In this document: in pieces, positions 35,817-47,040 of the stretch
Position numbering within the stretch: position 1 is the stretch's first letter
Layout of the letters: the number at the start of each line of letters is the position of its first letter
Assembly (NCBI GenBank): GCA_007026445.1
Contig: VDMD01000002.1
Coordinates: 1,302,001 to 1,366,000 of the forward strand
Direction: 5' to 3'
Origin: Schizophyllum amplum
Lineage: Eukaryota; Basidiomycota; Agaricomycetes; Agaricales; Schizophyllaceae
DNA: 64,000 nt
The notes under the pieces: model-generated
What the model saw: the letters and a program-made list of their open reading frames with translations, nothing else
Told to the model about the DNA's origin: nothing
Databases searched by the model: none
Program-made: the position numbers and the translations under genes

Positions 35817-36659
35817 CGTTAGAAAAAGGTCGTGAAAGCCGCGAAGGGTGCAAACGAGAGTAGGGAAGGAATGGACGCCTGCTAGGGACGGGAACAGGGA
35901 AAGACCAGCGGACCGGCTGCGCTCAAAGACCTGGCGGACTTGCGCTCAGAGACTTGCGGACTTGCGCGCGACACGGGGCGGAGGGAAAAGGGACGAGCGC
36001 GTTCAACGGTTTCCATGGTATTTGTACGTTCTATCGGTGGCGGAACAATGGCCGCGTCCGGACCGCGTGGCGATCAGGTGGCGATCGCGTGAGAATAAGG
36101 AACAATGGACTGTTTGGTCGTGCTTGGGCCCATCACAATGCAGTGTTTTGTGGCCAGCAACTGCCACTGTTCTCTGCTCCACGGCGCCCAGGTCTCTCTA
36201 AGAAAGCAATAGTTACGGCTGCTGCTCTGCTCGCTGTGCGATACAGCTTGCTGCATACCTCAGCTTCCCAAAAATACGAACTCCACATACCAGCACCGTC
36301 GTTACTTCCGCCACGCGGATCCTGGCAGAGTACGTTATAATGAACGACTGTCCGACCAGAATCCAGCCAGAATCTTCCAGCATCGAATGATCCTCCATGG
36401 AATTGAACTTGAGTTGCATAGCAACTCACGTCGCAGGCTGTCACCGAGGCATCCTTCCAGACCTTTACCGTTTACGTTTTCCAGCCTCGGTCCTCAGCCG
36501 CGTCCTTTGTGGATGGTCTGATCAACGACGCGTCAAAGGTGTCCAAATTATACGTAGGACGATGCGCTGCCCTGTTGTCGAACTCATTTGTGGCCAGCGA
36601 CGACATGTATTCCTTCAATGATTACCTTCTCAACTACGTGATGTCTATAATGCGCCCCC
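35817..36659. other. intergenic, promoter side of AA14
   Basis: About 840 bp between the AA14 start and the stop of the thioesterase gene, both minus strand. No TATA box or clear repressor-site cluster was found. A GCGGAG near 35975 fits the loose CreA consensus SYGGRG, which is too short to call. Confidence 0.5.
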
Positions 36660-37916
36660 TCAGAGTCCCTCTGCCGGTAGTCTCCTCTCCAACCACGCCT
36701 TCAAGGCCACAAGCTCCTGGTTGCATGTCGAGTGCTGCATACCGGGGTAGATGTTCAAGTTGAGGCCGTCTGCGCCCTCAGCGATCTTAAGCTCGGACTT
36801 GAGGAATGCGACGGATCTAGTGAAAGGTTAGAGAGGCGAGCGGCGAGGAGTGAGACGTGCGAGGGGCAAAATATATAACGGCCAGGCGAGTATAGATAAA
36901 TGAGGGCCGACGGAGAGGAAAGATGGTAAGGAGAGTATGCGGCAGAGCAGCGAGGGGTAAGGATAGGAGGACGTGAGACGAGGAAAGACGCACCTCTGGC
37001 AATGCTCAAACTTGACTATAGGATCCTCCGTGCCATGACCCCAGAAAATGGGCAGCTTGGTCGCATGCTCGGAGATCATCTGAACACAGCGTCAGTCTTC
37101 CGCATGAACGTCCATCAACACCACTTACCGCCTTGACCTTCTGCGACATCGGGAGCCAGCCACTGAGCACGGCGAGGCCCGCAAGCCTGCGCTCTGTGGT
37201 TAGGCCGGTGAGCAGCGTCATCGCGCCGCCCTGGCTGAAGCCGCCGAGCACGATACGGGAGGGCGGGATTCCAGCGTCGACCTCGGCCGTGATGATCTGG
37301 TTGAGCAGGTGCACGGTACGCAGCATGCCATTTTCATCTTCGTCGCCTTTGAAGCCGAAAGAGAGGATGTCGAACCAGCTCTGCAGGGTCGGGCGTTAGC
37401 CTGATTCCTTCGCATACGCACATTTGAGTAAATGAAGTGCGTACCGGCATGATCATTCCCCCGTTGGCCTGCGCACCTGCATGAGCGCACTGTTATCATC
37501 GCGCCGTCTCAGGACTTACTGTGACCGCCATCTGTGGTCTGCGGAACACGTTAGTGGGGCGTCCCGGGATCGAGGGTGGAGGGGTCGAAGGTGATTCAGC
37601 GAACTCACGCGTGAGGCATAATCCACTTCACATGCGCCAGGTTCTTTTCGCGGCCCAGCATCTGCGCGACGGGCTCCCAGCCATGGCCCGAGTCGCCCAG
37701 GCCGTGGACGACGAGGACGGTCGCGGTGTGTTTCGCGCTCGCGTTCACGACGAGCGTCTTGAGAGGGGTCAGGGAGGCCATCGTGGTACCGACAGCGGAT
37801 TCAAAGGAGGTTCCAAGTGGGATGGAGGAGCGAGAGGAGGAGGAGAAGACGCCGTAAAGCGTGAAGACGGTGGCGAGAGAGCTGAGGAGGATGAGGGCTC
37901 TGCGCAGGTTCGGCAT
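36660..37916 (-). CDS. acyl-protein thioesterase 1-like serine hydrolase
   Basis: Alpha/beta-hydrolase that removes palmitate from proteins (APT1/LYPLA1 class). Blocks in order: TVLVVHGLGDSGHGWEP, HVKWIMPHA, SWFDILSFGFKGDEDENGML, the nucleophile elbow GGFSQGGAM (catalytic Ser), GLAVLSGWLP, FWGHGTEDPIV (catalytic Asp) and YPGMQHSTC (catalytic His). All triad residues are present. Stop is at 36660-36662. The ATG at 37914-37916 gives a hydrophobic N-terminal helix (ALILLSSLATVFTLYGVF) that cytosolic APT1 lacks. The downstream ATG at 37779-37781 (MASLTPLKTLVV) gives the usual length and is the more conservative start. The upstream start would leave only 37 bp to the first TRM10 ATG. Confidence 0.9.
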
Positions 37917-37953
37917 GCGGGCCGTTGCTGTCGGCCCGGACAAGGAACGATCG

Positions 37954-39837
37954 ATGGCGATCAGCAACGAAGTCCTTGCCCTCGTTGAGATTTCTGGCAT
38001 GGACGCGACACTCGAAGAGTCGACCCCGGTCGCGGAAGACGCCATGGCGCACGATGCGCAGGCGGAACAGGCGGAGGGAACCCCTCAGGCGGCACCCGCC
38101 ATGTCGAAAAGCGCGATGAAGAAAGCAGCTAAGGCTGAGCGTATCGCCGCACAGAAGGTACGGAGGACTCATATGGCAGTGGCCTTGTCGCGCCTTGCAT
38201 GCCAAGCACCGCGCCATACATTCCTTTGTACTCACGAACTCACAGCTCGAGCGCCGCGCGCGCGAGAAGGAGATGCGTAAGGAGAAGAAGCGCGCTCTAC
38301 AGCTGAAGCGCGCAGCGGGCGAGCTCGACGAGAACGAGGAGGAGAAACTACGCGCGCCGAAACGGCCGCGCATGAGTAAGGAGCAGCCGTTCTGCCAGAT
38401 TGTCGTGGACCTAGGCTTTGACGACAAGATGTCGGATAATGTGCGTGTGCCCCTCCCCCTCTGCACTTCTCCACTTCCATTCTCTGCTATCCGCACGGGT
38501 GTCTATTCAACCTGCTCCCTCCTTCCTGCCCTTTACCCTGCCCATTTACCTTACGCGCACCCTCGCTGACGCGCGGATCTTTCACAGGAAGTCAAGTCCC
38601 TTGCCTCCCAGCTAGGCTACACCTATAGCGCGAATCGGCGTGCACCCACTCCATTCAAGCTCCTCTTCACCGGCCTTGGCGGGCGCACGTTAGCAAGGCT
38701 CGAATCGCAGAACAACGCGAGCTACAAGCGATGGCAGGGCACAGAGTGGTGGACGGGGGGCTACGAGGGATTGTGGGAGGAGAAGAAGGTGGAAGAGGAG
38801 GGCATGAAGGGAGTCAACAATGACGCACCTGAAGCTAGCGGCAGCACCGCGGATCAGGCTCCTGCACCAGCAGAGGCGGTCGAACCTGCAGCTTCGGCTG
38901 CTGATACTCCTTCCGCAGACATTGCCCCTTCCGCCGAGCTTATCCCTGCCCCTCAAGACGACGTCGCATTGCAGGAGCACGCCACCGACACTCGTCAGGT
39001 TTCTGCCGCGGAAGCTCCTCAAGACGGTCAAAAATCTACTCAGGCTCGCCGCCGCCGCAAGGAGCCCACGAGCGCCCCTTCCCGCGCAAGCGCCCCACAA
39101 CCCAACGTTGTCTACCTCACCGCTGACTCCGAGGTCGAGCTATCCGAGTTGAAGGGGGACGAGACGTACGTGATTGGCGGGATATGTGATCATAACCGGT
39201 ATAAGGTGCGTTGAGTGTACTGCCAAAGATTTCTTCACCTGCCCTCATGACTTCCTTTGCTTTCGCTTTCAATACATGACCACCCGTCCATTTACTGATC
39301 GCGACTTTTCAGAACCTCTGTTTGAACAAGGCGAAAGAGAGCGGTATTCGCACCGCACGCCTGCCAATCGGGCGCTACCTCGCCGATATGCCTACACGGA
39401 AAGTACTCACGGTGAACCAGGTGCGTGAAGGACTACGATTTATTCAAACTCTCCTTGTACCTGCACCTTGATGTCATTTCGAAGATCCTCTACGACCTCC
39501 TCTACCTCATCCTACGACACTTTCGCTCACATTTTCTCTACGCCCTGCCCAGGTCATCGAAATCATGGTCAAGTGGGTCGAGACGCGCGACTGGGAGAAA
39601 GCCCTTCTGGAAGTCATGCCGAAGCGCAAGTTCAACCCAAACGGGCGCCAGCAGAAAGGCGGGAGCAAGGCTGCGTCTGCGGGACCGGGTGGTGAGGGCG
39701 AGGGCGAGGGCGAGGGTGAAGCTGAACTGAACGGCGACGACGGTGAGACAGCAGCGCAGGGGGACGGAGGAGAGGACCACGATGTAGGGGGTGCAGACGG
39801 GATGGCAGAAGACGGCGAGACCGTGTCAGTTGCTTGA
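37954..39837 (+). CDS. TRM10: tRNA (guanine-9-N1)-methyltransferase TRM10
   Basis: SPOUT-class enzyme that methylates G9 of tRNAs. The N terminus is acidic, followed by a basic Lys/Arg helix (RREKEMRKEKKRALQ-type). The catalytic domain starts FCQIVVDLGFDDKM and continues LASQLGYTYSANRRA, LFTGLGGRTLARL, then VVYLTADSEVELSEL, YVIGGICDHNRYK, RTARLPIGRYLADMPTRKVL and WVETRDWEKALLEVMPKRK. A disordered insert of about 110 residues (38.77-39.10 kb, Ala/Pro/Glu-rich) splits the domain before VVYLTADS. The tail has a GE repeat and an acidic end. The ATG at 37999 (MDATLEES) is an alternative start. It is divergently paired with the thioesterase gene. Confidence 0.92.
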
Positions 39838-40985
39838 CATGTGTATTTGGAGAATGACGCTGAGTAACTTCTGGTCCTAAAAATGTGGAACGGGTGAAGC
39901 TATCGACGCAAAGCTGTCGGGAACGCGACGGTCCTTTATGGCAGGCCTCAGGCGAGGGGGACCTGAGTGGCGCAGCATTTCATGCCTTCGGCAAGCTTAT
40001 CCTCTCCTTCAGCCCATGGCCCCTGAGCCTCACGATTCGAAGCACTGGACATTCTGCATCTGGCTGAGCACTCAGCTTCGTTTACAATCGTTTCTGCGCG
40101 GCGCGCTGACCGGAACCTCGGACCGAAGCGAATATCTGCCTTGTTTCCCACGAGCTTCGAAGCCGAACCTCCTTCGTACTTCCACCATCCTTACATATGC
40201 TGCTCTCGTCGTGCCGTTGCCGCCGGATCCTTCGGATGACTTTGTTGACCTTGGTTACTCCTGCATCGCAAATCCACTCTCCAGAAGGGTCTACGAGCTC
40301 TACTTCTTTACTTGCAACCCTGGACTGCTCGAATACTTATCGTGTTCGGTGCTCAACTCGACTACAAATGCTGCGATCAAGTCTTCCTGTCAACTAATGC
40401 TATGTTTCAAATTTCAAGACTTGCCGACTATGGACGACCGACAACAGGGACAAGCAACATACACTTTGGTCGTGTTTGTACACCCGTAACTCTTTAAACA
40501 CTGGGCATCAAGGATACCTTCTCTGTCCAAGGCATTTTGAACTAGATGGTTCTCCATCTCAGTCAGCTCCGCGCAATGATGCCTTGCCAGCCTCGCCCAA
40601 AGTCGATTATCGCCTTACGGAGCAAATCCTGCTTTCGCCGAACACAGCCCATTTCTACTATAGCGAGTAGTTTCCTTTTTGGCTCGGGATGCTCACGGGG
40701 TCACGCGTCGCGTAGAGCTTCTGATGATATGCCAGCAGCACAGCAAGGGCTGTTGTCTTCAGCCTCTCCTGGTCGCCTGCGCCGCCCTCCCTTCCATCTG
40801 ACTGGTCGGGCGCTACAGAGGGTCTGCCGTCTCAGCTTATCGTCAACGAGGCCGCACAAGCATTGCGTCGCGCTCCAGCGCATTTTTATGCCGAAGAATT
40901 GAGGGTGCGCGCCTATCCTCTGCAGCACGTCGTCAAGCTGACAGTTACTCAACGTCCTCCCAGTCACACGCTCGTCTTTCGTTCA
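39838..40985. other. intergenic, no supported gene
   Basis: About 1.15 kb between TRM10 and the second forkhead gene. Short ORFs are present on both strands without recognisable domains or ordered composition. Nothing else was seen. Confidence 0.5.
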
Positions 40986-41805
40986 ATGCAACGCGACATA
41001 GCCAGTTCTCAGATGTACCACACGGGCTTTGGAGTAATCCCATACGGCCACCCTCCGCAGCATTCAGCGGGTCTCCCGCCTCGACAGCAAGCCTTGCTCC
41101 GGAACATGGTTCAGAGTTACAACGTATATCCCGGTCAGACGAATGTCAACGTCGCGCATGAATACGCCCAAAGTCTGTGCGGATCGCTTCGCAACCGACT
41201 GCTGAGACTGATCTTTGGTAACAGCATTCTCTGACGATTTTTCCCTTTGGGACCACACATCATCGCCGATCCCAACTGCGCGCGACACACCTCCTTCACG
41301 GACGGACTTGGCTCTCGAGGACGCTCTCAAAGACCTGCGCAACGAACATTACCTTTGCCACAAGCTGCAGATCCCATCCGGTCGCCTGGTCAACCTGCAA
41401 GCCCTTCCCGATCTTCCTCCCTCTGTCAAACCTGGCATAGACCTCGTCAACATTGTCATGTTGGCTATCCATGGAAGCCAGCGGAAGATGCTCACCTATC
41501 AAGAGGTCTGCGCTGCGATTGTCGAGCGCTATCCGTACTTTGCTGGTGCGCCGAAGGGTTGGAAGGTGAGCGCCTTTTCGTTTCAACGCAACTGCGTTGA
41601 GGGGGGGGGGGGGGGGGGCTGGCTATTGGATGTACTCATCTGTGAACAGAATTCTGTCCGCCATTTGCTTTCCCTCAAGACCCAGTTTCGCAAAGTCGAA
41701 CGAGATGGGAGAGGTGTGTATTGGTCCCTCGACTTGTCCGAGGGAGAAGGCGATACACGACCTCGAAAGCGCGGGACGAAGACTACGAAGCTGACGTCGG
41801 TCTGA
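40986..41805 (+). CDS. forkhead-domain transcription factor, copy B
   Basis: The ATG at 40986 opens a first exon (MYHTGFGVIPYGHPPQHSAG within it, ending RNRLLRLIF). It can be joined to the forkhead exon by an intron of about 119 bp from 41218 to 41336, in phase but with a plain donor. The forkhead domain is clear: KPGIDLVNIVMLAIHGSQ, LTYQEVCAAIVERYPYF, GW-K-NSVRHLLSLKTQF across an intron, then RKVERDGRGVYWSLDLS. The recognition helix keeps Asn, Arg and His in NSVRHLLS, so DNA binding is expected. The C terminus is short and basic (RPRKRGTKTTK). It is a paralogue of the gene at 31.4 kb. The intron inside the domain contains 18 consecutive G. Confidence 0.72.
41600..41618 (+). repeat. poly-G tract in forkhead intron
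   Basis: Eighteen consecutive guanines (about 41601-41618) inside the intron that splits the recognition helix of forkhead copy B. Such runs are unstable in replication and can fold as G-quadruplex in DNA or pre-mRNA. Confidence 0.7.
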
Positions 41806-42593
41806 TGCAAACTCGGGCGTTGCCCCCCGTCCGACTTGTCGACTGTCGCCTCCGCCGCCACTCTCGTGATGGCTTGAAGGGGACGGGGCAGCGATAGCTT
41901 TGCTGAATCTGCCCTTCAAGTTCCGGCCTGGCTTCGTGATTCTCTTTGCGCTGGGTATAAAGGCGTCCTCTGCGTGACCTGAGGCATGACCACGCTGGTG
42001 GCTTTCGCAAGTGAGACCGTGCTGTGTTCCGTGTTGTGAGCGGTGGGTGCCGCACGCCAAACTGTTGTATTGAAAACGCCTCTGACTCCTGAGGATGCTT
42101 TATTCCGAATGTGACTGGCTACGCGACGGCTAGATGAATTTGTGCCTCTGCGGAAGTTCCAGGCGGGGCTCGTTCGTCTTGATCCTGAATCGTTGCCTGC
42201 GGAGAAGAATGGTATGTCCATACCAGCCATCGCTCGTTGCAAGGGAAGATGGCAGTCAGACATTGAGAACTCAGAGTCAAAGTGCAAGAACTCGAATGGA
42301 GACCGTCGGGGGCAGGGGCAACAGGCGTCGGTTGGATTCGAACTCGCTGATGTCGGGTGCAGAACGAGTAGGCGCTCGTCGCTTACCCGGTGGTCGCCGC
42401 CCTCTTCGCCGCAAATGAGCGCTGCGGGTAAAGCAGGACATTCTAGACCCCCGCCGCAGAGGAAAGGCCGCGCCGCGCACGACTTCACCCGATCTCCGAA
42501 TGGAGCGTGTGACACGAGCATGACGTTCCGCATTCCCTCATATAAGCAACCGCTCCTTGTCCCCGCTATTGTCATTTCTCGCACTCGCCCACC
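41806..42593. other. intergenic, promoter side of the HIG1-domain gene
   Basis: About 790 bp. Long but compositionally random ORFs cross it on both strands. A TATA-like TATAAG lies at 42541-42546, about 50 bp before the next ATG. A tRNA-like B-box on the minus strand was examined and rejected. Confidence 0.45.
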
Positions 42594-43433
42594 ATGAAGG
42601 TGCGCTCGCCCCTTGGCTGTCTCGCCCTCCCTGTTACTGACGATGCACCCGTAGCTCCTCACACAAGAACAGTTCGATGCGTTTGATTCTGCCGCCCGCA
42701 GGGGTGCGCTGGAGGGTACGGTTTTCGGTGGCGCCCTGTCGTTCGGCATGCACAGATTCGCCTTGAGCCGCTATCCCTCCTACCGAAACCTCACCCCATC
42801 GCTGAAGCTGCTCGGCGGTTTGCTCTTCACTGTTCCATTGCTCGCCATCCAGGCTGAACGCCGTGGGCTGGAGTACGATCAGTCACAATGGTGCGTCCCC
42901 CTTTGCGCTTGACAAGGGTCATTCTGACGTACGGTACAGGGTCGGCGAGAACTTGCTGTTCACGGACAAGAAGGAGCTTGAGGCCCGGAAGCACTGGGAG
43001 TCCCTCTCTACGGGCCAGAAGATCAAGGAGTGGGGCATGAACCATCAGTACAGCATCATCTTGGGTGGATGGGCAGCGGGTATCGCGACCTCCAGTGCCA
43101 TCATCTTCCGCAACAAATACCAGTCGTACCCACAAAAAGTACGTGTATCGCAACATTCGGCGTTGACGACTGGAGCTCACTCGTCATTTGCAGGTGGTGC
43201 AGGTCCGCATGTGGGCACAGGGCATCACCGTTGCCTTGATGATTGCTGCTGGTGTTCTCACCGCAAACCAACGGCAGGAGAAGATGGAGCACGTACGTGT
43301 TGCCGCTCGTCTGCCTTTCATACAATTCGTCTGACATCACCATCAGCGTGCCGAGGACCACTCATGGATGAATGTCCTAGAGACTCGTGAGAGGGAGAAG
43401 CAGCTAGAGCAGGCTGGCTACGTTCGCTCATGA
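42594..43433 (+). CDS. RCF2: HIG1-domain protein, respiratory supercomplex factor 2-like
   Basis: Inner mitochondrial membrane protein of the Rcf2 class, associated with cytochrome c oxidase and supercomplexes. Exon 1 is only ATG AAG (42594-42599), followed by introns 42600-42654 and 42891-42939 and further ones from 43139. The N-terminal half holds helices (FDAFDSAARRGALEGTVFGG; LKLLGGLLFTVPLLAIQAER). The HIG1 domain covers KIKEWGMNHQYSIILGGWAA, GIATSSAIIFRN and VRMWAQGITVALMIAAGVLT, two spans with the conserved QYS/GGW pattern. The C terminus is charged and short. The six-base first exon is supported because the acceptor-side frame begins LLTQEQFD with no other in-frame ATG near. Confidence 0.85.
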
Positions 43434-43763
43434 GCTACGAGCTGTCTGGCCTGATCGCCGCTCCCACTGCTACGCGCTTGATTAGACGACGATTTACATC
43501 TACCGCTATCATTTGGACCCACTTTTACTTGTAGCATACAATAATATCAATGTCTGGAAACTATTGTGCAAATTCGACTGCAAGAAGGAGCGACGAGTGT
43601 GAGAGTGACGTCCGAAAGTCGAACAATGGCCGCCACAAGCGAGAGCACGTGGTTATGCACGTGGCCTCAAGTCAAAGCGGCGAATTTGTGAGCGATAGCA
43701 GCAGTCAACACCATCGACGCTCGTCTGCTCCTGCGCTCATCTCTTTCCGCGTCTTTGGCCGCA
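43434..43763. other. intergenic, promoter of NUP98
   Basis: A gap of 330 bp between the HIG1-domain gene and NUP98, both plus strand. Its recognisable content is the CACGTG pair at 43646-43663. Confidence 0.5.
43646..43663. promoter_or_regulatory. twin CACGTG boxes
   Basis: GCACGTGG occurs twice, with cores at 43646-43651 and 43658-43663, 12 bp centre to centre, about 100 bp upstream of the NUP98 ATG. Both copies share the same flanking G, so the same bHLH factor could occupy both. This is inference from sequence only. Confidence 0.4.
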
Positions 43764-46700
43764 ATGTCGTTATTTGGCTCGGGGTCGACATGGGGGCAGA
43801 ACAATAACAATCAGCAGCAGACCCCTGGCTTTGGCGGCGGCGCGTTTGGAAGCTCAACAACAAACACTGGCAGCGGTGCGTCCGGATCAGGTGCCATACA
43901 AGGCTTGGTTTCTCATTACTTCATTCTCTCCCCTCATGTCAGGCTTCGGCGCTTTTGGCCAGCAACCACAGCAGCCGCAGCAGCCCGCCGCGAACCCAAT
44001 GTTCGGCAGCTTTGGTGGCGGAGCGCAACCTGCGGCTAATACAGGGGGAGCCTTTGGTGCGTGTTGACGTTCTTGTTGGGTGGGACACGCGGCTAACGAC
44101 GTGACAGGCGGCTTTGGCGCCAACCAAAGCCAAGCACCATCCGCTTTCGGCGCGAAGCCGGCAGGATTTGGCGGGTTTGGGGGTGGCGGCACTGGGGGAA
44201 CGAGCGCATTTGGAGGAGGGGGCGCCGGCGCGTTTGGCGCCACCAACACGGGCACCAGCGCATTTGGGAGCACCAATACAGGTAGCGCGTTTGGCTCAAC
44301 GACGGGGGGTGGTCTTTTTGGAGCCAAGCCGGCTGGGACAGGGTTCGGTGCATGTGCGTCTTTCTGTGTCTTGTTTTGGGACGCGTTTTGACGCGTTTTT
44401 ACAGTCGGTGGTGGTGGTGCGACCACGCAGCCAGCAACCGGGCCCGTCGCAAACGGCTCCAGCGATCCTCCATACGTAGCTTACCAGGAGAAAGATGGCT
44501 CGGCCATGCTCACCTATCAAGCCATCAGTGCCATGCCCCAGTATCGCGGAACATCTTTCGAAGTGCGTCCGCTTCGTGTTGATTCCTTTCCCTGCTTACA
44601 CGATCATAGGAAATCCGAGTTCAAGACTACGCGCAAAACCGCAAAGCCCCCACTGCTGCTGCTCCGGGCACGACAGGTTTCGGCTCGTCTGCATTCGGTG
44701 CAGCTGCACAACCCGCAGGAGGAGTATTTGGCGCCGCCGCTCAGCCACAGCAACCACCAGCCTTCGGCGCGACCAACACGGGCACCAGCGCGTTTGGCAG
44801 CACCAATGCGGGCAGCGCGTTTGGCGGCGGCGCCTTTGGAGGCGCACAAAACAATCAGCCATCGACGACAGCCTTCGGCGGCTTCGGTCAGACGCAGCCG
44901 CAGCCGCAACAGCAGCAAAGTACGGGCTTTGGCGCATTTGGTCAGACGCAGCCGCAACAGCAGCAGCCCAGCACAGGTGGGGGGTTGTTCGGCGGAGGCA
45001 GCGCGTTTGGCGCGGCTGCTAACAATCAGCCAAAATCTGGTGGGTTTGGTGCATTTGGGTCGACCGCTCCCAGTGCGTCATCAGGCCTCGTCGCGAAGAA
45101 CCATGCTGATATATATTCGCAGGTACTGGCTCTGCCTTTGGAGGAGGGACCAGTGCATTCGGGCAGTCCCAGCCCGCCGCTGGTGGTGGACTTTTCGGCG
45201 CCGCCGCCAACAACAACGCACAACAACCAAGCACTGGGCTTTTCGGTGCGTGACATAGACAAATTGATGTACAGTTGAGTCTGACTTGAGTACAGGCGCC
45301 AATCAGAATCAGAACAAGTCGTTGTTTGGAGGCACGACGACAGGCACAGGCTTTGGCGCGACTGGCGGTGGTTTGTTTGGGGCCACGCAGCAACAGCAGA
45401 ACCCGCAGCAAAACACTGGTGGCGGCTTGTTCGGTGCGGGGAACACGGGTGGTGGTTTGTTCGGGGCCAACAACAATCAGCAACAGCCTCAACAACCAGC
45501 CACTGGCGGTGGGCGTAAGTTATCACCCTCTATCTTTTTACACAACTAATCCTCGACAGTGTTTGGTGCCACTAACAACCAACCCAATACCGGCGGCGGG
45601 CTGTTCAGCGGTGGCGGCGGTCTGTTTGGGAGCACGAACAGCCAGCAGAACCAGAACAACCAGCAACAGTCCACGGGCTTTGGCGGAGGTCTCTTCGGCG
45701 CGAAGCCGGCACAATCGAACCCCCCGGCTGGCGGTGGGTTGTTTGGCGGTGGCGGTAACACTGGTGGCGGATTGTTCGGAAGCACGAACAACAACAACCA
45801 GCAGCAGTCAAACACCGGTGGTGGCCTCTTTGGCAACCTGGGCCAGTCCACGAACAATCAGCAGCAGAATCAAGGCAGCTCTTTGTTCGGCGCCAAGCCC
45901 ACGCAACCCATGGGCCAGTCGACGTCAACAGGTGGCGGCCTATTCGGTGGGGGTGGTGGCGGCCTATTCGGTAATTCGACGAACAGTCTCATGCAGTCGC
46001 AGGCGCCTCCACAACAGACGCTGACCGCATCGATCAACGAGCCCATCGGCGCGAACTTGCCCATATTCTCCATGCTCCCACCAGGTCCTCGTGCCGTCGA
46101 CATCGAGCCACCGAAAAAGAAGCCGAGCTTCTTCGTTGACGTGCCTACCCGCACTCCCGTGCCACGACTGCAGCTCAGCTATCAGCCTGCGCAATCAAAA
46201 CTACGCGGCTTCAGCTCGGTCAACGGCTCGTCGCAGTTGACCATGTCCTTGGCAAACGGCAAGCCCGGCGCGCTCTCCCTCAGCCAGTCGCAGTCGAAGA
46301 GTGCGGGGCCGGACATGTTCCTGAACGGCGCGAGCCCCCAGTTTGGAAGTGGCTCGCGGCGGAGCGTCAAGAAACTCGTGTTGGACAAGAAGATCGAGCC
46401 GCAGGAACTGTTCACAAGGACGAACTCGCCGAGCCCGTCTCCGAAGCCGATGATCACATTCGACCCCGCCCTCAGCCGGGCGGCGCGCGAGCGCGAGTAC
46501 GCGGAGCAGGTTGCCGGGCGCCCCGCAGAGCTGCCGACGCCAGTGAAGCAGCGCACGGCGCCGCGCTTTACCGCTGTCGCTGCAGAGGATGGCGTCGGGG
46601 ACGGCGAGTACTGGACGAAGCCGGACCTGGCAGTGCTCAAGCACAAGGGACACGCAGAGCTGTCCGAGTTCCCGAGCCTCATCGTCGGCCGTGCGGGATA

Positions 46701-47040
46701 CGGCGAGATCCTGTTCCTCGAGCCAGTGGACCTGACGGGGCTCGGGCGGCTGAAGGATCTGTATGGGGACGTGGTGCGGTTCGATGATAAGGAGTGCAGC
46801 GTGTATCCGGACGTGGACGACAACGACAAGCCGCCGCCGGGGCACGGGCTGAACGTGCGCGCCCGCATCTCGCTCCAGCGCTGCTGGCCGCTGGATAAAG
46901 CGACGCGCGAGCCGATCAAGGACTCGAAGCACCCGGTGGCGGTGAAGCAGTTGAAGAAGCTCAAGGGAATGAAAGACACACACTTTGAGGCCTTTGACTA
47001 TGCGGAGGGTAAGTGGACGTTCACCGTCGATCACTTCTAG
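43764..47040 (+). CDS. NUP98: nucleoporin NUP98 (GLFG repeats, GLEBS, autoproteolytic domain)
   Basis: FG nucleoporin of the pore's permeability barrier. Several introns interrupt a long run of FG, GLFG and AFG repeats rich in Gln, Asn and Gly. Between the repeat blocks, at about 44.48-44.64 kb, lies a GLEBS motif, the Rae1/Gle2-binding hook: [39 protein letters not shown]. The C-terminal domain includes [34 protein letters not shown] and [15 protein letters not shown]. The protein stops right after His-Phe, the site where Nup98-96 precursors cleave (HF|S). So this gene encodes NUP98 alone, as yeast Nup100 and Nup116 do. The start [11 protein letters not shown] is the standard one. Confidence 0.93.

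Noticed and set aside
39938..40489. 183-codon ORF downstream of TRM10.
   Set aside because: No ordered motif, no splice-consistent partner and composition typical of translated intergenic DNA.
42320..42410. Possible tRNA gene on the minus strand with a B-box-like GTTCGAATCC and partly pairing ends.
   Set aside because: The T-stem does not pair around the TTCGAAT loop, the D-stem fails, and no anticodon arm fits. Only a B-box resemblance remains.
41916..42749. 277-codon ORF on the minus strand.
   Set aside because: It overlaps the conserved HIG1-domain exon, has random composition with scattered Cys and Trp, and no domain. Taken as a shadow frame.
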